Position numbers and translations under genes: made by a program
Origin: Sporosarcina ureilytica
GTDB lineage: Bacteria > Bacillota > Bacilli > Bacillales_A > Planococcaceae
Assembly (NCBI RefSeq): GCF_001753205.1
Contig: NZ_CP017560.1
Location: forward strand, 930,001-994,000
DNA: 64,000 nucleotides
Direction of reading: 5' to 3'
Notes under the pieces: model-generated
Database searches by the model: none
Told to the model about the DNA's origin: nothing
What the model saw: only the letters and a program-made list of their open reading frames with translations
Part shown: positions 9,017 to 16,920 of the stretch, piece by piece
How positions within the stretch are numbered: the stretch's first letter is position 1
Layout: the number at the start of each line of letters is the position of its first letter

Positions 9017-9628
9017 ATGAAGAACAGAATCTCATTTTTCATGACGTTCGCGGCTATCATTTTAGCTACGTTCCTTGTTGCTTCACCAGTATCTGCTCAA
9101 ATCGCAGATGGTACATATAAGGTAAATTATGAAATGAAAGAGGCTGGCAATGCGAACACATCCATTGCGGACGGTTATTTTACAAAGCCTGCGACATTAA
9201 CCGTTGAAAATGGTGTTCAATATATCCAGTTAACAGTAACTGGCAGTAATTATGTAAAATCGCTTTCAACACCAGCGGGCCCTGTCTCGGTTGTTAGTGA
9301 AAATACTGCAAATCAGACAAGAACAGTGAAGTTTAGAGTGAATGGTGACTTATCACAACCTCTAAATATGGACATGCATATTGTCGTTCCGGATATGTAC
9401 GACATGACGCATACTGCCCGTGCTGTATTTAATGTAAGCGGATTACCGCAAGCAGGTGCTGCAACGGGTGCTACAAATGGTGAGAAAAGTTCAGCAAACA
9501 ACGGAGCTGAAACTGTAGCGAACCCAAAGACTGGCGATAACACACCTATTGGAATGTATGCGCTATTAATGCTAGGCTCGGCAATTGCATTAGTCGCAAT
9601 TCGCAAGTTTCGACCTGTACGTAACTAA
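9017..9628 (+). CDS. isdC: Cell-wall-anchored NEAT-domain haem-binding protein (IsdC-like)
   Basis: Haem-relay protein of the Isd pathway, 203 residues. A signal peptide (1-28, ending SPVSAQ) precedes one NEAT domain (about 29-142). The haem-side motif is MYDMTHTARAVF: Tyr128 fits the axial ligand, and His132 replaces the second Tyr of the usual Y-x-x-x-Y. A low-complexity linker leads to the sorting signal NPKTG (169-173), a hydrophobic helix and a basic tail (RKFRPVRN). NPKTG is the motif reported for Bacillus anthracis IsdC, a sortase B substrate, and a class B sortase is encoded 4.6 kb downstream. First gene of the locus. Confidence 0.88.
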   Translation: MKNRISFFMTFAAIILATFLVASPVSAQIADGTYKVNYEMKEAGNANTSIADGYFTKPATLTVENGVQYIQLTVTGSNYVKSLSTPAGPVSVVSENTANQTRTVKFRVNGDLSQPLNMDMHIVVPDMYDMTHTARAVFNVSGLPQAGAATGATNGEKSSANNGAETVANPKTGDNTPIGMYALLMLGSAIALVAIRKFRPVRN

Positions 9629-9655
9629 TTAATAGAATCCAAAGGAGAGAAATAG

Positions 9656-11344
9656 ATGCGAAACAAATGGCTTATGTCCCTGCTTATCGCAATACTTGCA
9701 TTGCCATTCTTTAGTGGCGCGGTGTTTGCGGAAGAAACGAAACAGTTTGCTGATGGAGAACATAAGATAACTGCCAAAGCGCTCAATGCTGACACAGGTG
9801 AACCTTCAGGAGCAGCGGGATTTATAAATGAGGCTGCGACACTCACAATTAAAAACGGTGAGGCAACATTGACAATTACTGTGCCACACAATCCAATGGC
9901 AGAAATTACTGGATTGCAAATTGAAGGAATTAACCCAACTGTAACAAAAGGTGCAAATGCAACTTATATGGCATTTAAATTAGCCAACGTAAAATCTGAA
10001 CTAAATGCTACAGTTAGTTATGAAGTTCCATCGCTTAATATGGTGCATGATAACCTTCCGTTGAAATTTGCATTAGTAGGTTTAGATACAATTCCAACAG
10101 TAGAAGAAGTCAAACCTGAAGAACCAACTGAACCAGAAGTGCCAGTTGAAGAACCGACTGAAGAAGAACCAGTAGAAGAACCGGCTAAACCTGAAACACC
10201 AGTTGAAAATATGAATCCGGCATTAGTGCCTGATAAAGCATATACAATTAACTTTGTATCTGAGTCGCGTTCAGTTAACGGCCAATTTAATAACCCGGCT
10301 GCAGTACTCCATAAAAATGGAGAAACGTTTATCCAGATGACTGGAACTGGTGGTCAATTTATTAAATCATTGACGATTAACGGTGAAGAAGTAACTTGGG
10401 GACAGAAAAATGATGATGGTACATTTACTTTCCAATTTAAAGTAAATGGTTCATTATCAACTGTATTAGATTTTGGCATGGTCATCGATGCACGTGGAAC
10501 TGAAATGACACATGTCGTTGACTTGACATTCGATGAAAGCACGAAAGCAGACGCTGACGCCGCGAGTTATTCATTGCTTGCAGTAAATCAAGAAGTCGAA
10601 GTACCTTCAGAAGATGAAGAGCAAGCTGATAAAGAAGATAGTAACAAGTCGGAAGAGCAAGAAGAATCTGCAGATAAAAATGAAAACAATAAAGAAACAG
10701 AAACACCTGCAAAAGATCCATTAGCACCAGACAAAGCGTATGAAATTGACTTTGTATTTAAACATGAAACAGAAGATAAAGCTTCTGCGGCAGATAACTT
10801 CTTTGTGAAACCTGCTATTTTATTAGAAAAAGATGGCGAAAGATATATTCAAATTACTGTAACGGGTAGCGAATATATCGAGTCACTAAAAAATAAATTT
10901 GGTGAATTCGTTGTTGTTAAAACAAATGCTGACGGTTCTGTTGTTTATCAATTTAAATTAGACGGCAGCATATCGGATGCAATGTTGATCGATATGGTCA
11001 TTACTGTTCCAGGCTTCTATGAAAGCCAAACGCATAAAGCTCGTCTATTTTTAGATGAGAGCAGTATGAAAGAAATTGATGCAAGCCAATATCAATTAGC
11101 AGCTGCTAGCAATGGCAATGGACCAACAGTAGACGGTAAATCTGGAAATGATATCATTCCACCGAAACCTGAACTTGGTGGTAGCGACAAAAATAACGTG
11201 AAGAACCAAGAGAAAACTGTCGGAAAAGTAACAAACCCACAAACAGGTGATACAACAAATATTATGCTTTATGTATTGCTACTCATTGGGTCAGCAATTC
11301 CGCTAGCGATTCAACTAAAAAGACGTTTCGCTAATGCCGCGTAA
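9656..11344 (+). CDS. Three-NEAT-domain cell-wall protein with NPQTG sorting signal
   Basis: Surface protein of 562 residues: signal peptide (1-25), NEAT1 (about 28-142), a Pro/Glu linker of EEPTEPEVP-type repeats, NEAT2 (about 192-305), a Lys/Glu/Asn-rich linker, NEAT3 (about 357-480), then NPQTG (527-531), a hydrophobic helix and KRRFANAA. At the haem-ligand position NEAT3 has FYESQTHKARLF, so the tyrosine is present (about 455) with one extra residue before the histidine. NEAT1 has SLNMVH and NEAT2 has RGTEMTH, so both lack the tyrosine. Only NEAT3 is therefore a standard haem site; NEAT1 and NEAT2 may bind a host haem protein or be structural. It follows the IsdC-like gene by 27 bases with AAGGAGAG as binding site. 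Confidence 0.87.
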   Translation: MRNKWLMSLLIAILALPFFSGAVFAEETKQFADGEHKITAKALNADTGEPSGAAGFINEAATLTIKNGEATLTITVPHNPMAEITGLQIEGINPTVTKGANATYMAFKLANVKSELNATVSYEVPSLNMVHDNLPLKFALVGLDTIPTVEEVKPEEPTEPEVPVEEPTEEEPVEEPAKPETPVENMNPALVPDKAYTINFVSESRSVNGQFNNPAAVLHKNGETFIQMTGTGGQFIKSLTINGEEVTWGQKNDDGTFTFQFKVNGSLSTVLDFGMVIDARGTEMTHVVDLTFDESTKADADAASYSLLAVNQEVEVPSEDEEQADKEDSNKSEEQEESADKNENNKETETPAKDPLAPDKAYEIDFVFKHETEDKASAADNFFVKPAILLEKDGERYIQITVTGSEYIESLKNKFGEFVVVKTNADGSVVYQFKLDGSISDAMLIDMVITVPGFYESQTHKARLFLDESSMKEIDASQYQLAAASNGNGPTVDGKSGNDIIPPKPELGGSDKNNVKNQEKTVGKVTNPQTGDTTNIMLYVLLLIGSAIPLAIQLKRRFANAA

Positions 11345-11368
11345 TCTAAAATAAATTTATAACTAACG

Positions 11369-11411
11369 AGAGTCTTACTGTTTATTTCAAGCAGTAAGAC
11401 TCTAAGTTTTA
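11369..11411 (+). terminator. Terminator between the NEAT genes and isdE
   Basis: AGAGTCTTACTG (11369-11380) pairs perfectly with CAGTAAGACTCT (11392-11403), followed by AAGTTTT. It splits the haem locus into a wall-protein part and a transporter/sortase part; read-through or a separate promoter must serve the latter. Confidence 0.75.
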
Positions 11412-11469
11412 TATAAGGGTTTTCGGAAAAATCAGATTAAAAAATGACCCCATAAGAGGTGTACAAGTT

Positions 11470-12408
11470 TTGAAAACAAAATTAAATTTTTTCCTCATTA
11501 TAGTCCTTCTCGTCGTTTTAGCAGGTTGTGGCACAAATGACCAATCCACTGCAACTGAAAATCAATCCTCAAAAGATACTCATCAAAATAACTCAGAAGT
11601 AGCGGATGCAACTAAAAATGAACAAGCACTCGAAACTGATGGCCAAATCATTTCAACGACTGTCGCGATAACAGAAATTACGGATCAATTGGAATTAGAC
11701 CTTGTCGGTATTCCAACAACCTATAAAGGATTACCGAAACGATATAAAGGGTTACCGGAAGTTGGTTTGGCGATGGATCCAGACATGGAAATCATTAAAT
11801 CGTTAAAACCGACAGATGTTTTAACAGTGACAACGTTGACATCTTATGTAGAAGAAACGTTCACTCAAACGGATACACCGGCGACCTATCTTGACTTTGA
11901 AAGTGTAGAAGGTATGTATGAAGGCATTCAGTATCTTGGTGAAAAATATAATCGAGAAGAACATGCAGAGAAATTAGTAGAAGCATTTGAAGAAAAGTTA
12001 GCTGAAATTGAAGCGAAAATAAAAGACCAAGAATCTCCAAAAGTACTTATTTTACTTGGAGTCCCAGGCAGTTATCTTGTAGCAACAGAAGAATCGTATG
12101 TTGGGGATCTCGTTCGACGCGCTGGCGGTGTGAATGCAATGAAAGAAACAGGTGTAGAATACATCTCTGCCAACACAGAAAACTTGCAGCAAGCTGAGGC
12201 AGATATTATTCTTCGCATGGCACATGGGATGCCGGAAGAAGTCGTTGAAATGTTTAATAAAGAATTTAAAGAAAATACGATTTGGCGCCATTTTAAAGCA
12301 GTGAAAAATGAACGAGTTTATGATTTAGAGGAAGTGCTATTTGGAACGACTGCGAACTTAGCAGCTGTTGAAGCATTGGAAGAATTAGTGAAAATTCTAT
12401 ATGAATAA
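11470..12408 (+). CDS. isdE: Haem ABC transporter substrate-binding lipoprotein IsdE
   Basis: Membrane-anchored haem-binding protein that accepts haem from NEAT proteins and passes it to the permease. The 312 residues start with a lipoprotein signal (VLLVVLAGC, lipidated Cys20). The mature protein closely follows the IsdE pattern: GIPTTYKGLPKRYKGLPEVG, IKSLKPTDVLTVTTL, LILLGVPGSYLVATEESYVG, ADIILRMAHGMPEEVVEMF and RVYDLEE. Met102 (GLAMDPD) and His252 (MAHGMP) correspond to the Met and His axial haem ligands described for Staphylococcus aureus IsdE. The start is TTG 11470, with GAGGTG eight bases before it. Confidence 0.92.
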   Translation: MKTKLNFFLIIVLLVVLAGCGTNDQSTATENQSSKDTHQNNSEVADATKNEQALETDGQIISTTVAITEITDQLELDLVGIPTTYKGLPKRYKGLPEVGLAMDPDMEIIKSLKPTDVLTVTTLTSYVEETFTQTDTPATYLDFESVEGMYEGIQYLGEKYNREEHAEKLVEAFEEKLAEIEAKIKDQESPKVLILLGVPGSYLVATEESYVGDLVRRAGGVNAMKETGVEYISANTENLQQAEADIILRMAHGMPEEVVEMFNKEFKENTIWRHFKAVKNERVYDLEEVLFGTTANLAAVEALEELVKILYE

Positions 12409-12432
12409 TAGGTTGTGAAAGAGGTTTGCGTT

Positions 12433-13416
12433 ATGTATAAAAAAATCATTAGTTTTGCTGTCGTAATCGTATCACTCTTTGTTTTGACAATCTATTCGAT
12501 GACGACTGGGAGCATTGCGATTACGGTAGGAGAGCTGCTAACAGGCCTCTTTACAGGCACGAATGAAAATGTAGAAATTATTAAAGATTTACGCTTGCCG
12601 CGAGTTGTCATTGCACTTTTTGCCGGCGCAACGTTGTCAGTCTCCGGAGTGCTTTTACAAGCGGTTATGCGTAATCCGTTAGCGGAACCGGGCATTATCG
12701 GTATATCTTCCGGTGCTGGTTTCATGTCCATTATGATGATCACATTCTTTCCAACGTTATTTTTCTACACGCCATTATTTTCTTTTATTGGTGGGGCGGT
12801 TGCATTTTTATTTGTCTATTTATTTTCATGGAAATCTGGACTTAATCCTTTACGGATGATTTTAATCGGCGTGGCTATTAATGCCGTATTTACTGGATTA
12901 AGTGAATTAATGGCAGCGAGAAATGCCAGTAGCATGATGTCCGGTATTTCTGTTAGCTCTTCAACTTTGACGATGAAAACGTGGGACGATGTACAAGTGA
13001 TTGCTTTGTATGGAACGATTGGACTTATTTTAAGCTTTCTCGTTTATGCATGGTGTAACCATTTAAGTTTACGAGATCAGACATTGAAAAATCTTGGATT
13101 TCGCGTAAATCGAGCACGATTTATCATTTCCATTATTGCTGTTTTACTTGCATCCATCGCCACGGCAATCGCAGGTATGTTTACATTTGTTGGTCTACTG
13201 ATACCGCATATAGGACGATCTTTAGTCGGGAATGACCATAAATTGCTCATCCCGTTTTCCGCAATAGCAGGGGCCTTATTAATTCTATCAGCAGATACAT
13301 TGGGGAGAACTCTTCTCTCACCAATAGAAATTCCAGCATCCATCATCATGGCTGTGATTGGTGGACCATTCCTCATATTCTTGCTTAGAAAGAGTGATCG
13401 TATTTATGGAAATTAA
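12433..13416 (+). CDS. isdF: Haem ABC transporter permease IsdF (FecCD family)
   Basis: Haem permease of the cytoplasmic membrane, 327 residues, with about ten helices typical of BtuC/FecCD proteins. Recognisable family stretches are LRLPRVVIALFAGATLSVSG, VMRNPLAEPGIIGISSGAG, VGLLIPHIGRSLVGNDH and LSADTLGRTLLSPIEIPASI. ATG 12433 with AAAGAGG eight bases upstream is preferred over the GTG at 12415. The gene follows isdE by 24 bases and overlaps the ATPase gene by 11 bases, so the three make one transporter. Confidence 0.9.
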   Translation: MYKKIISFAVVIVSLFVLTIYSMTTGSIAITVGELLTGLFTGTNENVEIIKDLRLPRVVIALFAGATLSVSGVLLQAVMRNPLAEPGIIGISSGAGFMSIMMITFFPTLFFYTPLFSFIGGAVAFLFVYLFSWKSGLNPLRMILIGVAINAVFTGLSELMAARNASSMMSGISVSSSTLTMKTWDDVQVIALYGTIGLILSFLVYAWCNHLSLRDQTLKNLGFRVNRARFIISIIAVLLASIATAIAGMFTFVGLLIPHIGRSLVGNDHKLLIPFSAIAGALLILSADTLGRTLLSPIEIPASIIMAVIGGPFLIFLLRKSDRIYGN

Positions 13417-14176
13417 AGATATATCTTTTTCCTATCAAGATAAAGTTAAGCGTCTGCACGATGTAGAAGCGAGGATCCATAAAGGCCAAATCACAACGAT
13501 TCTTGGGCCGAATGGTTCTGGGAAGTCGACACTGCTTGGGGTGCTTACAAATAATCTTCAGCCGCAAATCGGACAAGTCATCCTCGATGGGAAGACGATC
13601 AATAAATATAAACCGAAAGAACTTGCAAAAAAGTTAGGTGTTGTTCATCAACAAAACAGTGCACCAGCTGATATGACAGTGGAAAAACTTGTCTATTATG
13701 GGCGCTTGCCACATAGAAGCACGTTCTCTCCCCAATCGGAACAGGATGAGCAGATGGTGAACTGGGCAATTGAATGTACAGGACTTGCTGAAAAACGACA
13801 TGATGCAATTGATACATTATCAGGCGGTCAGCAGCAACGTGTTTGGATTGCGATGGCTCTTGCCCAAGATACACCATTTTTATTTTTAGATGAACCGACG
13901 TCTAACTTAGATATTTATTACCAATATGAGATACTAGAGCTTGTGAAACAATTATGTAATGAACATGGCTTGACGATTGTGATGGTTTTACATGATATTA
14001 ATCAAGCGATACAATATAGCCATCACATTATAGCGATGAAAACAGGGAAAGTAATTGCAACGGGCGACCCGAAAAAAATTGTCACTGAAAAATTAATGGC
14101 AGAAGTTTACGGTGTCAATGTCGTTGTTAAAAATGATGAAGAAGTCGGGACATATATTGTACCGATTGGTATTTGA
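13406..14176 (+). CDS. Haem/iron-siderophore ABC transporter ATP-binding protein (FecE/FhuC type)
   Basis: ATPase that energises the haem importer, 256 residues. Walker A GPNGSGKST (about 34-42), Q-loop VHQQNSAPADMT, signature LSGGQQQR, Walker B FLFLDEPTSNLD and switch histidine in VLHD are all present. The frame opens upstream of the natural start; ATG 13406 gives MEIKDISFSYQ, standard for the family. Some isd loci, including that of S. aureus, lack a dedicated ATPase and rely on FhuC; here one is encoded directly after isdF and overlaps it, which makes the importer self-contained. Confidence 0.88.
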   Translation: MEIKDISFSYQDKVKRLHDVEARIHKGQITTILGPNGSGKSTLLGVLTNNLQPQIGQVILDGKTINKYKPKELAKKLGVVHQQNSAPADMTVEKLVYYGRLPHRSTFSPQSEQDEQMVNWAIECTGLAEKRHDAIDTLSGGQQQRVWIAMALAQDTPFLFLDEPTSNLDIYYQYEILELVKQLCNEHGLTIVMVLHDINQAIQYSHHIIAMKTGKVIATGDPKKIVTEKLMAEVYGVNVVVKNDEEVGTYIVPIGI

Positions 14177-14205
14177 CAGATTGTGATACCTGGAGGGATA
14201 TGTTG

Positions 14206-14973
14206 ATGAACACGAAGACGAAGAAAACTTTATCAATCATACTCACCTGGTTATGTGTAGGTGTGTTTATTTATGCGGCTTATGGTTTGATTGATACGGC
14301 GATAGATTACTATAAAAACCGAAAAGTGTTAAACAATCTCCAGGAAACATTCTACAATTCGGATAATCCCATCATTGATGGTGAATATGCTAGTGAGTCC
14401 AATTCGATTCGTTCCGGATTTGACAGGTTGTTAAAAGAAAACGATGAACTTGTCGGCTGGATTACGATTGAGGGGACACAAATTGATTATCCTATTTTAC
14501 AAGCGGATAATAATGTTGATTATTTAAATAGAAATTTTTATAAAGAGAAAAACATTGCGGGCAGTATTTTTATGGATTTTCGGAATGACGTACAAAACCC
14601 AAGTCTAAATACGATTATCTATGGCCATCGGGTGAAGGACGGTTCCATGTTCGAACAATTAACGAAGTTTCAAGATAAGGACTTTTTTAAGACTCACAAA
14701 ACATTCGAGTTTGATACGTTGTATGATAGTTATATAGCTGAAATATTCGCTGTTTACATTACAAAGACGGACTTTGATTATATACAAACTGATTTTGCAA
14801 GTGACACGGAGTACGAACAGTTGCTTACAGGCATTCGCGAAAAATCTATGTATGAAACTGACGTAGAAGTAAATCCGGATGATCACATTTTAACATTGTC
14901 GACATGTGATTATGAACTTGACCCGAATGACGGAAGGCTAGTTGTTCAGGCGAAGTTAGTGAAGAAGGGGTAA
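14206..14973 (+). CDS. srtB: Class B sortase SrtB
   Basis: Membrane-anchored transpeptidase that cleaves NPxTG-type signals and links haem-binding proteins to peptidoglycan. The 255 residues begin with an N-terminal signal-anchor helix (about 8-27). The sortase B core contains catalytic His in IIYGHRVKDGSMF, Cys in LSTCDYE (about residue 236) and Arg in DGRLVVQA, plus NELVGW-type and DYPILQ family motifs. Of the possible starts, ATG 14206 has GGAGG nine bases before it. It is the last gene of the haem locus, with a terminator after it, and its substrates are very probably the NPKTG and NPQTG proteins upstream. Confidence 0.92.
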   Translation: MNTKTKKTLSIILTWLCVGVFIYAAYGLIDTAIDYYKNRKVLNNLQETFYNSDNPIIDGEYASESNSIRSGFDRLLKENDELVGWITIEGTQIDYPILQADNNVDYLNRNFYKEKNIAGSIFMDFRNDVQNPSLNTIIYGHRVKDGSMFEQLTKFQDKDFFKTHKTFEFDTLYDSYIAEIFAVYITKTDFDYIQTDFASDTEYEQLLTGIREKSMYETDVEVNPDDHILTLSTCDYELDPNDGRLVVQAKLVKKG

Positions 14974-15024
14974 CTAGTTACAACGTCGGTCTGTTACGGG
15001 AACTGCTTCATTCATATTTTATTG

Positions 15025-15070
15025 AAAAGATTCATTCGGTCAACAACGATGTTGAAGGATGAATCTTTTT
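15025..15070 (+). terminator. Terminator of the haem/sortase operon
   Basis: AAAAGATTCATT pairs with the GATGAATCTTTT arm, with an additional inner TCAAC/GTTGA stem, and the right arm ends in a T-run. Confidence 0.75.
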
Positions 15071-15109
15071 AACTTCCAACCGTACATAATTAACCAGGGG
15101 GAGTTACAC

Positions 15110-15175
15110 ATGTTTATCTTACGGTGGACTTGTTTACTATTTTTACTTTTACTTATGCTTACGTCGATTGTTTAA
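15110..15175 (+). CDS. Possible 21-residue hydrophobic peptide
   Basis: ATG 15110 is preceded by a strong binding site (AGGGGGAG, 5-6 bases upstream) and encodes MFILRWTCLLFLLLLMLTSI plus Val before TAA. The peptide is a single membrane-spanning stretch with one basic residue near the N terminus. It lies alone between the srtB terminator and the exonuclease gene. No family is recognised; the good ribosome binding site is the main support. Confidence 0.4.
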   Translation: MFILRWTCLLFLLLLMLTSIV

Positions 15176-15249
15176 ATCTACGTTCGATGGCATGAAAGTT
15201 TGCTATAATGTAAAGAGACTAGATAGCAATTGGAGGCTAACATAAATTG

Positions 15250-16140
15250 ATGACAGAAGAAAAACCACATATTCTGATTATAGATGGCATGGCGCTTTTA
15301 TTTCGTTCCTTTTTTGCAACTTCGGCAATGGGACACTTTTTTCCGAATGATGCAGGTGTGCCGACGAATGGGGTTCAAGGATTCGCACGCCACACGATGA
15401 CGGCGGCATCGATTTTTAAACCGACCCATATGGCAGTTTGCTGGGATATGGGGGCGCACACATTCCGCAACGATTTGTTTGATGGATACAAAGCGAATCG
15501 TCCAGCACCACCTGAGGAGCTTGTGCCACAGTTTGATATGGCGCGAGATGCATCTGCATTAATTGGCTGGAAAAATTACGGGGAAAAAGGGATGGAAGCT
15601 GATGATTTAATCGGTTCAATGATTACTCATTGGGACGGGAAAGCCGAAATTACAGTCGTCAGCGGCGATAGAGATTTACTGCAATTGCTTCGTCCAGGCG
15701 TCAATATTGCCTTGATTAAAAAAGGGTATAGCGAATATGATATTTACACGGAAGACCGTTTTGTAGAAGAATACGGCATTACACCTTTACAGTATATCGA
15801 TAAAAAAGCATTTACTGGGGACACAGCCGATGGTTATCCAGGGGTGAAAGGCATCGGTCCGAAAACCGCGCTTACGCTTATTAAACAGTATGGTTCTGTT
15901 GACGGTGTTGTTGCTGCGCTAGATGAATTAACCCCGGCACGTCGAAAAAGAATTGAAGAAGGTATGGACATGCTCATGCTTTCGAGAAAACTGGCAGAAA
16001 TTCATTGCGATTTGGAAGTAGAAGCATCACTCGAGGAAATGCCCATTCCGAATTACGATGATCATGTGAAACAAACGCTTGAACAATTAGGTTATTCACT
16101 TGTCATGAGACATGCAAATTCACTTTATGTAACGAATTAA
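15250..16140 (+). CDS. ypcP: 5'-3' exonuclease/flap endonuclease (YpcP type)
   Basis: Stand-alone homologue of the 5'-nuclease domain of DNA polymerase I, 296 residues, acting on flaps and RNA primers during replication and repair. The PIN-like N-terminal half has the metal-binding acidic residues in IIDGMALLFRSFF, WDMGAHTFRNDLFDGYKANR, GMEADDLIGSM and VSGDRDLLQLL. The helix-hairpin-helix region (TADGYPGVKGIGPKTALTLI) follows. TTG 15247 lies ten bases after GGAGG and is an alternative start to ATG 15250. The gene is convergent with the C39-like peptidase gene and shares a terminator with it. Confidence 0.9.
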   Translation: MTEEKPHILIIDGMALLFRSFFATSAMGHFFPNDAGVPTNGVQGFARHTMTAASIFKPTHMAVCWDMGAHTFRNDLFDGYKANRPAPPEELVPQFDMARDASALIGWKNYGEKGMEADDLIGSMITHWDGKAEITVVSGDRDLLQLLRPGVNIALIKKGYSEYDIYTEDRFVEEYGITPLQYIDKKAFTGDTADGYPGVKGIGPKTALTLIKQYGSVDGVVAALDELTPARRKRIEEGMDMLMLSRKLAEIHCDLEVEASLEEMPIPNYDDHVKQTLEQLGYSLVMRHANSLYVTN

Positions 16141-16142
16141 CA

Positions 16143-16190
16143 AATACGCCAACGAGACAGTTACAAATCGTCTTGTTGGCGTATTTTTTT
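16143..16190. terminator. Bidirectional terminator overlapping the peptidase 3' end
   Basis: AATACGCCAACGAGAC pairs with GTCTTGTTGGCGTATT, followed by a T-run on the plus strand. The minus-strand gene stops at 16161, inside the loop, so one arm also encodes its last residues (KKIRQQDD). Confidence 0.85.
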
Positions 16191-16688
16191 ATATACTTTC
16201 ACAAAGGTCAAAATGTCCCGATTTGGGGCATATGGTACTTTACGAATTTGGCAAGGACGATTTTTACTCCCATTATCGTGAATAAAGAGCATCAATCCGT
16301 ATTCACATTCCTCATAACCAACGACAGGTACCCAATGATAGTCGAAGGAATACCGGCCGCGCCACTTCCATCTAAACCATTTGTCAAATTTCGCTGCGAC
16401 CGGATTACCTTTATCGATTTGTCTTTTCACTTCTTCAATTGAACAAGCTGCTACTACCCAATCATCTCCAAGTATTTTAGCAAGATTGCGGACGAAACGC
16501 CATGTAAATAAGCCAATTGCCGTTCCCCCTAGCCGTTTATATAATTGATTAATATCTTGAAAATGGTTAGGAAAATAATAATCAAGAATCGTATAGGCTG
16601 TAACTGGACCACATGCAGAAGCGCGATAACGTTTATGAATGTCGGGATCGAACTGCGATTTTTTCTTTAAAGCGAGAATATTTTTCAT
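16161..16688 (-). CDS. C39-like papain-fold cysteine peptidase domain protein
   Basis: A 175-residue cytoplasmic protein that fits the peptidase C39-like fold: the putative nucleophile Cys26 in YRASACGPVTAYTILDYY, the His in SFDYHWVPVVGYEE and a following Asp/Asn in FIHDNGSKNRP. There is no signal peptide or membrane segment and no attached transporter, unlike bacteriocin exporters. The ATG at 16688 follows AAGGAG. Substrate is unknown; related Bacillus proteins are uncharacterised. It is divergent from the fad operon and convergent with the exonuclease gene. Confidence 0.72.
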   Translation of the reverse strand: MKNILALKKKSQFDPDIHKRYRASACGPVTAYTILDYYFPNHFQDINQLYKRLGGTAIGLFTWRFVRNLAKILGDDWVVAACSIEEVKRQIDKGNPVAAKFDKWFRWKWRGRYSFDYHWVPVVGYEECEYGLMLFIHDNGSKNRPCQIRKVPYAPNRDILTFVKVYKKIRQQDDL

Positions 16689-16807
16689 AAAAAGCTCCTT
16701 GAAAAAAATGCTTTGTTTTATTATATGCTAGCACTTTTCACGCTAAACAAACATATAAAACAATATGAACGGTGATTCATTAATTCTGTGTTTTTCAAAT
16801 AAAAATA

Positions 16808-16836
16808 TTGCGAAAACAAGAATGATAGATTACAAT
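16808..16836 (+). promoter_or_regulatory. Candidate sigma-A promoter of the fad operon
   Basis: TTGCGA (16808-16813), 17 bases, then TACAAT (16831-16836). It lies about 85 bases before fadN and just upstream of the FadR operator. Confidence 0.55.
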
Positions 16837-16877
16837 AATATTCATAGAGGTTGTTTCTATATTTTTTTGAATAATAA

Positions 16878-16895
16878 TGAATGAGTATTCATTCA
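16878..16895 (+). promoter_or_regulatory. FadR operator
   Basis: TGAATGAGTATTCATTCA is a perfect 18-bp palindrome apart from the central bases and matches the Bacillus FadR (TetR family) consensus TGAATGAnTAnTCATTCA. It lies between the promoter and fadN. FadR repression is relieved by long-chain acyl-CoA, so the operon should be induced by fatty acids. Confidence 0.88.
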
Positions 16896-16920
16896 AAAGG
16901 GGTAAAGGGAGGCAGGACAC

